Program-made: the position numbers and the translations under genes
Shown: piece after piece, positions 53,259 to 60,813 of the stretch
Layout of the letters: the number at the start of each line of letters is the position of its first letter
How positions within the stretch are numbered: position 1 is the stretch's first letter
Origin: Paenibacillus chondroitinus NBRC 15376
GTDB lineage: Bacteria; Bacillota; Bacilli; Paenibacillales; NBRC-103111
Assembly: GCF_004000765.1 (NCBI RefSeq)
Contig: NZ_BILW01000025.1
Span: 30,720-94,719 of the forward strand
Direction: 5' to 3'
DNA length: 64,000 nt
Notes under the pieces: model-generated
What the model was told of the DNA's origin: nothing
The model's database searches: none
What the model saw: only the letters and a program-made list of their open reading frames with translations

Positions 53259-54047
53259 ATGTTTCATGGCAAGAAAAAGCATGTCTGGATCATACTTATC
53301 TGTATCGCTTTGTTCTGCTCTACCTCAACGACCGCTTTTGCCTATGGAAAAGGGGCCAAGGGGCCGGATGTTTATGCGGTTCAAGGGATGCTGAAATCCC
53401 TGGGTTACTATAGCGGACCCATTACAGGCTACTACGGCAATCAAACACAATCAGGTGTTAAAGCTTTTCAAAGCCGTTACGGCCTTCCGGTTACCGGAAA
53501 CGTTGATGATCAAACCCTGCAGTCTATCCTATGGGCTTATGGAAATTTGAAAATTCCCAAGAAGCAGACGCCGCCAGCCCCAGCCCCGCCGCGTTCCGAA
53601 CCGGCACCGTCCCAGCCTGAGCCAGCACCGGCACCGGCACCCCAAGCTCCTCCGAGTGCGGATTTAACGGCAGAGGAGCAGCAAATGTTGGACTTGGTGA
53701 ACAAGGAGCGAGCTGCTGTGGGATTAGTTGCTCTAGTCGCAGATCCTGAACTGACCAAGACAGCAAGACTCAAAAGCCAGGATATGGTCGATAACAAATA
53801 TTTCTCTCACGATTCACCGACATATGGCTCGCCTTTTGATATGATGGAGAAATTCGGTATTACCTATAACGCGGCAGGAGAAAATATCGCTTGTAATCAA
53901 TCCGTGCAAGCTGCGCATGAGGCGCTGATGAATTCGCCTGGTCACAAAGCGAATATTCTAAGCAAAGATTACACGCACATTGGTATCGGTATTGTCGCCG
54001 GAGGACCGTGCGGTAAAATGTTCACCCAGCAGTTTATCGGGAAGTAA
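53259..54047 (+). CDS. Secreted CAP-domain protein with peptidoglycan-binding domain
   Basis: 262 residues from ATG 53259 (GGGAGTG upstream). Signal peptide HVWIILICIALFCSTSTT ending AFA; peptidoglycan-binding domain at ~33-92 (VYAVQGMLKSLGYYSG, VKAFQSRYGLPVTG); Pro/Ala linker ~108-140; CAP/SCP domain ~145-262 with LVNKERAAVGL, DMVDNKYFSHDSP, AGENIA and HIGIGIV. Resembles Bacillus YkwD-type cell-wall proteins. Transcribed alone and ended by a terminator. Confidence 0.92.
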   Translation: MFHGKKKHVWIILICIALFCSTSTTAFAYGKGAKGPDVYAVQGMLKSLGYYSGPITGYYGNQTQSGVKAFQSRYGLPVTGNVDDQTLQSILWAYGNLKIPKKQTPPAPAPPRSEPAPSQPEPAPAPAPQAPPSADLTAEEQQMLDLVNKERAAVGLVALVADPELTKTARLKSQDMVDNKYFSHDSPTYGSPFDMMEKFGITYNAAGENIACNQSVQAAHEALMNSPGHKANILSKDYTHIGIGIVAGGPCGKMFTQQFIGK

Positions 54048-54060
54048 ATAGTGGTCTGTC

Positions 54061-54093
54061 AGCCTCTGCCTGAACGAAGGGCAGGGGCTTTTT
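54061..54093 (+). terminator. Terminator of the CAP gene
   Basis: AGCCTCTGCC pairs with GGGCAGGGGCT, followed by T5. Confidence 0.85.
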
Positions 54094-54204
54094 GGGTACA
54101 ACCTGACGAGAGGATCATTGGCAGCCTGCATACGGGGGATCCCGGCAAAATCCCCGCTGGGCAAGCACGTGTTTCAGCTAGTGAGCGCTTAACGGTCATG
54201 GCCT

Positions 54205-54238
54205 AATAAAAAAACTCCGCAGAAAATTTCTGCGGAGG
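54205..54238 (-). terminator. Terminator of the TrpD-like/ANTAR operon
   Basis: On the - strand CTCCGCAGAAA pairs with TTTCTGCGGAG and is followed by a seven-T run. Confidence 0.88.
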
Positions 54239-54247
54239 TCATATTAC

Positions 54248-55279
54248 TTAAGTTGCAGATACCGGCTTAATCGCTTCTGTCCACTCGGTGTAGGTCTGAA
54301 GTGCTTTTCCTTGCTCGATCGCATGACGGGCCATGTAGATGCCTTCTTCAATGGAGCCGGCTTTCTGGGAAACCCAGAGGCGAACAGCGCTGTTCAGCAG
54401 CACCATGTTCAAGTAAGGAAGTTCAGCTTCTCCGCGCAAGACGGCCATCGCCGTTTCACCTTGCAGCTGCGCTGTCCATTCAATTTCAGGCACTTCAACC
54501 ATTAATTCATAAATTTCTGGATCTACAATGAATAGTTCACTGGAGCCATTTTGAATGACGTAGGTCCTCGTACGTTTCTCGATGGATAGATCTTCAGAGC
54601 CTTCCATGCCTTGCACAACGATTCCGCTGGTAATTCCCAGCTCGATGAGTAAATTCGTTATTTTCTCGAAAACCGTGCCATGAAACACACCGACGGCCAT
54701 GAACGGGGCCTCCGTGAAACGAAGCAGCTTCTCGGCGGTGTTAAACACAGTCCGCAAGCCGAGCTCCTTGCGGAGTTCGCGCAGCTCGCCAAGCGGTGCG
54801 CACCAGCTTTCAGTAGGCGCGAATAGGAAGCCTGTTCGCGCCGCTGCGGATACCAGCGCCTCGCGTGACGAGGTTAGCGCCGGAACGCCAAGTGCGTCCA
54901 GCACGTCAGTCAGCGTGATGCCCCATTTGGGCGGCATGCTCGGGCTGCCGTGCAGCGTAGTCGGGAGGCCGCAAGCCGCAAGCACAAATGCGGTCGGCAA
55001 GGTCGCAATGAACGTGCGGGTGCGTCCGTCGTAAGGTCCTGCACAGTCCATGCTGCCAGGTATCGGATAGGAAAACGTACGTTTACGAAGCGCGTGGATG
55101 AAGGCTTTGATCTCATCCGGCGATTCCATCTTAATCCGCTCAGCTACAAGAAATGCACCCATTTGAGCCTGAGTAGCGCCGCCGGTTAACATAAGTTCTG
55201 CTGCTTGGGATGCCTCTTCATACGAAAGATCTCTTGCTCCGCGTTTTCCGCGTCCTACTTCTTTTAGTAAAGATATCAT
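54248..55279 (-). CDS. TrpD-like (anthranilate phosphoribosyltransferase family) protein
   Basis: 343 residues with the family's helical N-terminus (YEEASQAAELMLTGGATQAQMGAFLVAERIK) and alpha/beta domain. The PRPP loop, normally GTGGDG, reads DCAGPYDGRTRTF; the KHGNRxxSS motif reads LHGSPSMPPKWG. Catalysis as TrpD is therefore doubtful, and no other trp genes are near. It overlaps the ANTAR gene by 4 nt, which points to a regulatory or sensing role in nitrate/nitrite control (inference). Confidence 0.82.
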   Translation of the reverse strand: MISLLKEVGRGKRGARDLSYEEASQAAELMLTGGATQAQMGAFLVAERIKMESPDEIKAFIHALRKRTFSYPIPGSMDCAGPYDGRTRTFIATLPTAFVLAACGLPTTLHGSPSMPPKWGITLTDVLDALGVPALTSSREALVSAAARTGFLFAPTESWCAPLGELRELRKELGLRTVFNTAEKLLRFTEAPFMAVGVFHGTVFEKITNLLIELGITSGIVVQGMEGSEDLSIEKRTRTYVIQNGSSELFIVDPEIYELMVEVPEIEWTAQLQGETAMAVLRGEAELPYLNMVLLNSAVRLWVSQKAGSIEEGIYMARHAIEQGKALQTYTEWTEAIKPVSAT

Positions 55280-55923
55280 CGTTTGCGGCCTCCTTGATTC
55301 TGATCTCGTAGTAATTGGTACACCTTGACGATGGAGGTAGCGACATCTACCAGACGTTTACGCTCATTCATGGCTTGTTTGCGCAAAAAGTCGTAGGCTT
55401 CCGCTTCGGAAATCCCTTTAATCTCGCATAAGATCCGCTTGGCTTGATCGACCCATTTGCGCTCCTCCAGCTTGGAGAGAAGCTGTTCGCGCTCCTGCTG
55501 CCATTCGGTTCGATGAAAATAGTGATTTACGCCTAATAGCAGAGCGCAGTGAATTTCAAGCGGACTCATCGTTGAACCGATTAAACCATCTATACCTGCA
55601 TCCATTCTGCATTCATTAGAAGGAAAAGTGTGCGAATCACACCACCAGAAGAGGGGGAGGCTGCGCTCAGCCAATATGCGTTTGCGCCAGGTTTCCACTT
55701 GATCGGGGCTTACACTTAATAGAACAGCATCAACTTTAGGAATGATGAAGGAAACTTCTTTACTTGTGGATGCCGTATAGACGCGAAAGCCCAAGTCTTT
55801 CAATACCTCGTCAGGTATGGATGCTTGTGTACGATTAGAATAGCTCATCTCGTTTGTTGATGGTGAGGAGGTAGCTGAGCGAGTTTGCTTCAACTCGTCG
55901 ATCAGTATAAATGATTGCAACAT
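55276..55923 (-). CDS. ANTAR-domain RNA-binding antiterminator
   Basis: 215 residues. The C-terminal ~60 residues (ERKWVDQAKRILCEIKGISE, AYDFLRKQAMNERKRLVDVA) are an ANTAR three-helix RNA-binding domain with the signature aromatic and Ala positions. The N-terminal ~130 residues look like a degenerate receiver (VDAVLLSVSPDQ, LPLFWWCDSH) without an obvious phosphoacceptor Asp. ANTAR proteins bind paired hexaloop hairpins and prevent terminator formation; such a leader lies just upstream of narK on the opposite strand. Confidence 0.9.
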   Translation of the reverse strand: MLQSFILIDELKQTRSATSSPSTNEMSYSNRTQASIPDEVLKDLGFRVYTASTSKEVSFIIPKVDAVLLSVSPDQVETWRKRILAERSLPLFWWCDSHTFPSNECRMDAGIDGLIGSTMSPLEIHCALLLGVNHYFHRTEWQQEREQLLSKLEERKWVDQAKRILCEIKGISEAEAYDFLRKQAMNERKRLVDVATSIVKVYQLLRDQNQGGRKR

Positions 55924-56007
55924 TTGAATACCTCCATCGTTGTAAGCTTTTACTCTATGGTAACTTCATGTGAGGTTTATTGGGTGTTTGAATGGTTATA
56001 CGGCATT

Positions 56008-56037
56008 ACTATAGCATATGAATTTGATTTTTGTCGA
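56008..56037 (-). promoter_or_regulatory. Candidate promoter of the ANTAR-TrpD-like operon
   Basis: On the - strand TCGACA, 18 nt, TATAGT; start about 80 nt before the ANTAR ATG. Confidence 0.5.
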
Positions 56038-56083
56038 TATAATAGGTGGAATGGATGACCTGAATTTTTTTGTGTTACGTTTA

Positions 56084-56112
56084 TTGACATAGGTGCAAAG
56101 CCGTACTATAAT
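56084..56112 (+). promoter_or_regulatory. Consensus vegetative promoter of narK
   Basis: TTGACA (56084-56089), 17 nt, TATAAT (56107-56112): a perfect sigma-A match. Transcription would start near 56119, giving a leader of about 270 nt. Confidence 0.92.
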
Positions 56113-56125
56113 CAAGTTAGAAATC

Positions 56126-56163
56126 GGCACAATGGTGTGCCCCTAACGCAGGCAATGGCGCCT
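56126..56163 (+). promoter_or_regulatory. ANTAR-target two-hairpin RNA motif
   Basis: Hairpin P1: GGCAC-AATGGT-GTGCC (56126-56141). Hairpin P2: AGGC-AATGGC-GCCT (56150-56163). Both have six-base loops with A at position 1 and G at position 4, the known ANTAR recognition rule. The 3' arm of P2 is the first part of the terminator stem, so binding excludes termination. Confidence 0.88.
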
Positions 56164-56198
56164 ATCCCCTTACAAATACGTAACCGGATAGGCTTTTT
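56160..56198 (+). terminator. Regulated leader terminator T1 of narK
   Basis: GCCTATCC (56160-56167) pairs with GGATAGGC (56186-56193), followed by T5. It overlaps hairpin P2 at 56160-56163. Confidence 0.88.
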
Positions 56199-56234
56199 AT
56201 GTTTACTTTTCAAAATACGACGAAACATGCTGTT

Positions 56235-56310
56235 CACGAAGATGTGGCAGCAGTGGCAAAGAGGCCGACAAACATCCCGATGTATGTAGGGGTATGTTTG
56301 TCGGCCTTTT
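56235..56310 (+). terminator. Second leader terminator T2 with possible ANTAR hairpins
   Basis: AGGCCGACAAACAT (56262-56275) pairs perfectly with ATGTTTGTCGGCCT (56294-56307) and is followed by TTTTC. Immediately before it TGGC-AAAGAG-GCCG (56254-56267) has a hexaloop with A1 and G4 and shares bases with the terminator stem. A weaker CAC-GAAGAT-GTG (56235-56246) could be its partner, although loop base 1 is G. Confidence 0.65.
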
Positions 56311-56390
56311 CTGTCCATGGGTGTGCAGACAGAGAGCAAACAGGATAGGGAAAAAAGAAGGCGAAAAGCCTCAAAAGGAGAGGGACGCAC

Positions 56391-57632
56391 ATGGTTGATC
56401 GGAAAAGTTTTTTGCAAGTGGGACACAAAGGGTCTTTGTTCAGTTCATTCTTGTATTTTGACATGAGCTTCATGGTATGGGTGATTTTAGGGCCTTTGGC
56501 GGTTGTACTCGCGAATGATTTCCACTTGAACGCTGCTGAAAAAGCAAACCTCGTTGCCTTGCCTACATTAGGTGGAGCGGTACTCCGACTGGTGCTTGGC
56601 GTACTGACCGATAAGATTGGTCCTAAGCTTACAGGTCAAATTGGACTTGCGCTAACCTTGATCCCATTGTTCTGGGGATGGCAGTTCGCTGACACGATGG
56701 GCGATATGTACTTCGTAGCGTTGATGCTCGGTATTGCCGGGGCGAGTTTTGCAGCCGCATTGCCGTTAGCCAGTTCCTGGTATCCACCGCAATATCAAGG
56801 TCTGGCGATGGGCATCGCTGGAGCAGGGAATAGCGGGACGATCTTCGCTACGCTTTTTGCCAACCGGATTGCCCAGCATTATGGCGATTGGCATGTTGTT
56901 TTCGGTATTGCGATGATTCCAATAGCGGTCACTTTGGTTGTTTTCAGTATTTTAGCTAAAAACAGCCCGAATAAACCAGCACCTAAGACCGTTGCTGAAT
57001 ATGGCAGAGTTTTGAAACAGAAGGATTCCTGGTTGTTCTGTATTTTATATAGCGTAACGTTCGGCGGTTTCGTCGGCATGTCCACCTACTTAACCATCTT
57101 CTTTAATACACAATATGGTCTTTCACCGGTACGTGCTGCTGATTTTACAACCCTATGCGTAATCGGCGGTAGTTTCTTCCGACCAGTAGGCGGTTGGTTA
57201 GCCGATAAATTAGGCGGCATTCGGATGTTGATGGGATTGTATGGAGTTGTCGCATTAATGATGGCGGGGATTTCAACGCTTCCGGCGCTTTCGGTTACAA
57301 CGGTCTTGTTATTCATCGCGATGATGGCTTTTGGCATGGGGAACGGTTCGGTCTTCCAGCTTGTGCCTCAACGCTTCAAGTCGGAAATCGGCGTGGTCAC
57401 GGGTATTGTCGGCGCTGCCGGCGGCTTGGGCGGATATTTCCTGCCTAAAATTCTCGGGAATGTGAAATTGGCCACAGGTTCTTTTGCACCAGGGTTCCTT
57501 ATTTTAAGTGCAATTGCCGTGTGCTGCGTGATTCTGATCGCCTCTGTGCAAGGACAATGGAAGCGCAGCTGGATTGGCGATGGCGGTAAAGTGAAAGCAG
57601 CTCCACCAGCCATTGATAGCGTGCATGCTTAA
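56391..57632 (+). CDS. narK: Nitrate/nitrite transporter, NarK family
   Basis: 413 residues, twelve-span major facilitator. ATG after AAAAGGAGAGGG. PLAVVLANDFHLN, GGAVLRLVLGVLTDKIGPK, GIAGAGNSGTIFATLFANR (nitrate signature 1) and GIVGAAGGLGGYFLPK (nitrate signature 2) are NNP-family motifs. Serves nitrate or nitrite uptake for NirBD. Expression appears gated by the ANTAR leader. Confidence 0.93.
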   Translation: MVDRKSFLQVGHKGSLFSSFLYFDMSFMVWVILGPLAVVLANDFHLNAAEKANLVALPTLGGAVLRLVLGVLTDKIGPKLTGQIGLALTLIPLFWGWQFADTMGDMYFVALMLGIAGASFAAALPLASSWYPPQYQGLAMGIAGAGNSGTIFATLFANRIAQHYGDWHVVFGIAMIPIAVTLVVFSILAKNSPNKPAPKTVAEYGRVLKQKDSWLFCILYSVTFGGFVGMSTYLTIFFNTQYGLSPVRAADFTTLCVIGGSFFRPVGGWLADKLGGIRMLMGLYGVVALMMAGISTLPALSVTTVLLFIAMMAFGMGNGSVFQLVPQRFKSEIGVVTGIVGAAGGLGGYFLPKILGNVKLATGSFAPGFLILSAIAVCCVILIASVQGQWKRSWIGDGGKVKAAPPAIDSVHA

Positions 57633-57930
57633 GTATGGGCAGAATGCTGGTCCTGTGAGGAATTAACAACAGGATCAGCAGCTCCTTCCAAGTGAAAGTA
57701 AAGGGTTTGCTCATGCAGCTTGCGCCCTTCTGCAGGCTGTATGCGCAAAGACGTTTACGACTTGCCGTCTTTGGCAGTTCAACCCGAGCTGCTTAATCTC
57801 CATATCCCATAATTGCCATTTGGGAGTATCCGTATCGAGCAGATCACTGCTCCCGAATGGACTTTTTAAACGGGATATGGGTAACAAAATGGGATATAGA
57901 GATAGACACAGTAGAGAGGAAGATGAGACC
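57633..57930 (+). other. narK-nirB intergenic leader with several inverted repeats
   Basis: 298 bases without a gene. GCTGGTCCTGT/ACAGGATCAGC (57646-57679, one G-U) is a strong hairpin without a T-run. AAAGACG/CGTCTTT and TTGCGC/GCGCAA stems follow. CATATCCC near 57801 and GGGATATG near 57873 are complementary. No clear promoter or hexaloop pair was found; possibly a processing or attenuation region. Confidence 0.45.
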
Positions 57931-60351
57931 ATGACTCAAAAAGAAAAGTTGGTTTTAGTCGGAAATGGCATGGCGGGTGTTAATGCAGTTGAACATTTGC
58001 TTAAACTTGCTCCGGATAAATATGAGGTAACGATTTTTGGGAGTGAGCCTCATCCGAACTATAATCGGATTTTGCTGTCCTATGTCCTTTCGGGGGATTC
58101 CAACATTGAAGATATTGTTATTCATCCTTATGAATGGTACAGAAACAACCATATAACGCTTTATACCAACCAAACTGTGACGGCACTCGATACCGCAGCT
58201 CAAACGGTCACGAGCGATAAAGGTATAACCGTTCCTTACGATAAATTGATTTTGGCGACAGGGTCCAATCCTTTTATGATTCCAATGCCAGGTGCAGATA
58301 AAGAAGGAGTCATGGCCTACCGAACTATTCGTGATTGTGAAATCATGATGGACTCCGCGAAAAAGTATAAAAAGGCGGTTGTCATCGGCGGAGGGTTGCT
58401 CGGTTTGGAAGCCGCCAGAGGTTTCCTGAACCTAGGGATGAAAGTGGATGTCGTTCATATCTCAGACGCGATCATGGATCGTCAGCTGGATCGCACAGCG
58501 TCCAAAATGCTGCAAGCAGCTCTGGAGGAACAAGGCATTAACTTCCTGCTGGCGAAGCAGTCCGCAGAAATCGTCGGCCACAAACGGGTTACCGGCTTGA
58601 AATTCAAGGACGGCACCATGACGGATGCGGATCTGGTCGTCATGGCAGTGGGGATTCGGCCAAATGTAGAACTTGCCAAAAATTCTGGTGTGGAATGCAA
58701 TCCCGGTATTATTGTAAATGACTACATGCAAACAAATGTTCCTAATGTGTATGCGGTTGGGGAATGTGCGATGCATCGCGGCGTTGCCTACGGGCTGGTT
58801 GCGCCGCTCTACGAGCAAGGCGCTGTGTTAGCGAAGCATTTGGCAGGCGTGGAAACAGGTCCTTATGAAGGCTCAGTTCTTTATACGAAGCTGAAAGTGT
58901 CAGGTGTTGACGTATTCTCTGGCGGGAAATTTGTGGATGAAGAAGGCACCAAAGCGATTCGAATTCATGACGAATTCACTGGCGTGTACAAAAAAGTGGT
59001 CATTAAGGACAACAAAATTATTGGTGCTGTACTCTTTGGAGATACGTCAGACGGCACGCGGCTCATGCAAATGATTCGTGAGGAAACCGATATCAGCGGG
59101 ATGGCCAAAACAGCGATTTTGACGGATTCAGCGAGCGGTGGCGGAGCAGCATCCGGTGTTGCCGAGATGAAAGACGATGCGATTATTTGCGGATGTAACG
59201 GGGTAACGAAGGGGACGATCTGTTCTGCGATTAAAGATCAAGGTTTGACCTCAGTTGAAGAGGTGAAAAATTGCACGACAGCTTCCCGTTCCTGCGGCGG
59301 ATGTAAACCGCTTGTCAGCGATTTGTTAGCTTATACGCTAGGCTCCTCCTACGATAAAAATGCCGTTAAAGAATCCATTTGTTCTTGCACAGCACATACA
59401 CGGGATGAAGTGGTCGAAGCGATTCGTGAAAAAGGATTATCGCATGTTCGTGAAGTCATGAGCGTGCTCGGTTGGAAAAATGAAGAGGGCTGCTCCAAAT
59501 GCCGCCCTGCGCTTAACTACTACCTGGGCATGATTAGCCCTGAAACGTATAAGGACGACAGCACTTCGCGCTTCGTTAACGAGCGTATGCATGCGAATAT
59601 TCAAAAGGACGGTACGTACTCCGTTGTTCCACGGATTTATGGCGGCGTTACGAATCCGACGGAATTGAAGCGTATTGCTGAAGTAGCGGAGCAGTTCAAT
59701 GTTCCGACTGTGAAGTTCACGGGCGGGCAACGTCTAGATTTGCTAGGCGTGAAAAAGGAAGATCTGACGGCCATGTGGGAAGCGCTGGATATGCCGTCCG
59801 GTTATGCCTACGGTAAAGCCCTGCGTACGGTCAAAACATGTGTCGGCGACACGTTCTGCCGGTTCGGTACAGGGGATTCCATGGCGGTGGGCATCGAGCT
59901 GGAGAAGCGTTTTGAGCGCTTAAATACTCCGGCCAAAGTGAAGCTCGCGGTATCAGGATGTCCCCGGAACTGTGCGGAATCCGGTATCAAGGATTTGGGC
60001 ATCGTCTCCGTTGATGGCGGGTGGGAGCTGTATGCCGGAGGTAACGGCGGCGTGAAGGTGCGCGTCGGCGATCTTTTAACAACCGTGAAAACAGAACAAG
60101 ACATTATTGAATATACCGAAGCTTATTTGCAGTATTATCGCGAAACCGGGAAATACGGCGAACGTACAAGCGAATGGGTGCACCGTTTGGGAATTGAGCA
60201 GATTCGTGCTGTTGTAGAAAACGAGGAAGAGCGCAAACAACTATGCGCCCGGATTGATCAAGCGCTTGCCGTTACGAAGGACCCTTGGAAACAAGCCATC
60301 GATAGCAAGAAAATTCAACGCGATCTCTATGAAGTCGTCGAGCTTACCTAA
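57931..60351 (+). CDS. nirB: Assimilatory nitrite reductase large subunit
   Basis: 806 residues from ATG 57931 (AGAGAGGA upstream). Order: FAD/NADH oxidoreductase (~1-310; VGNGMAGVNAVEHL, ATGSNPF, VIGGGLLGLEAARG), two BFD-like [2Fe-2S] modules (~419-470 with CGCN and SCGGC; ~488-535 with CSC and CSKC), then nitrite reductase domains with siroheme/[4Fe-4S] ligands TCVGDTFC (~636) and SGCPRNC (~674). Reduces nitrite to ammonium using NAD(P)H with NirD. Confidence 0.95.
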   Translation: MTQKEKLVLVGNGMAGVNAVEHLLKLAPDKYEVTIFGSEPHPNYNRILLSYVLSGDSNIEDIVIHPYEWYRNNHITLYTNQTVTALDTAAQTVTSDKGITVPYDKLILATGSNPFMIPMPGADKEGVMAYRTIRDCEIMMDSAKKYKKAVVIGGGLLGLEAARGFLNLGMKVDVVHISDAIMDRQLDRTASKMLQAALEEQGINFLLAKQSAEIVGHKRVTGLKFKDGTMTDADLVVMAVGIRPNVELAKNSGVECNPGIIVNDYMQTNVPNVYAVGECAMHRGVAYGLVAPLYEQGAVLAKHLAGVETGPYEGSVLYTKLKVSGVDVFSGGKFVDEEGTKAIRIHDEFTGVYKKVVIKDNKIIGAVLFGDTSDGTRLMQMIREETDISGMAKTAILTDSASGGGAASGVAEMKDDAIICGCNGVTKGTICSAIKDQGLTSVEEVKNCTTASRSCGGCKPLVSDLLAYTLGSSYDKNAVKESICSCTAHTRDEVVEAIREKGLSHVREVMSVLGWKNEEGCSKCRPALNYYLGMISPETYKDDSTSRFVNERMHANIQKDGTYSVVPRIYGGVTNPTELKRIAEVAEQFNVPTVKFTGGQRLDLLGVKKEDLTAMWEALDMPSGYAYGKALRTVKTCVGDTFCRFGTGDSMAVGIELEKRFERLNTPAKVKLAVSGCPRNCAESGIKDLGIVSVDGGWELYAGGNGGVKVRVGDLLTTVKTEQDIIEYTEAYLQYYRETGKYGERTSEWVHRLGIEQIRAVVENEEERKQLCARIDQALAVTKDPWKQAIDSKKIQRDLYEVVELT

Positions 60352-60376
60352 CGAAATCACTCAGGAGGAGAAGACC

Positions 60377-60709
60377 ATGAAGACACAAGAAGAGCAAATG
60401 ATTTGGGTTGAGGCCGTATCTTATGAGGATTTAGCGGTAAATACAGGCAAGACGTTTCGGTATCAAGGGGAGGAAGTAGCCCTCTTCAAGATGAACAGCG
60501 GCAAACTGTCGGCAATTCAAAATCGTTGTCCACATAAAGCAGGCGTGCTTGCGGAAGGTATCGTCTGTGACGAGCACGTCTTCTGTCCGATGCATGATCG
60601 CAAAATCCATCTTTCAACGGGGCTCGTGCAAGCCCCGGATACGGGATGCGTGCGGACCTATTCGACGAAAGTTCATAATGGCCTTGTATTCATTGGGTTT
60701 CTGGTATGA
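60377..60709 (+). CDS. nirD: Nitrite reductase small subunit (Rieske-type)
   Basis: 110 residues from ATG 60377, 6 nt after AGGAGGAG. Rieske-like fold with CPHKAG and CPMHD, which keep the C-x-H pairs of the [2Fe-2S] site. Starts 25 nt after nirB and completes the NirBD enzyme. Confidence 0.93.
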   Translation: MKTQEEQMIWVEAVSYEDLAVNTGKTFRYQGEEVALFKMNSGKLSAIQNRCPHKAGVLAEGIVCDEHVFCPMHDRKIHLSTGLVQAPDTGCVRTYSTKVHNGLVFIGFLV

Positions 60710-60744
60710 GCACTCGAGCAACGTGCTGACGAACGTTGCCCTCG

Positions 60745-60813
60745 AACCGTGCATAGAAGACCGTATCAGCTTAATTGGCTAGGCCAAAGAACGAAGTTGG
60801 TACGGTCTTTTTC
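60745..60813 (+). terminator. Possible terminator after nirD
   Basis: AGACCGTA (about 60747) pairs with TACGGTCT (about 60802), enclosing an inner TTGGC/GCCAA stem, and a T5 run follows. The 3' arm lies inside the end of the convergent helicase gene. Confidence 0.5.
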
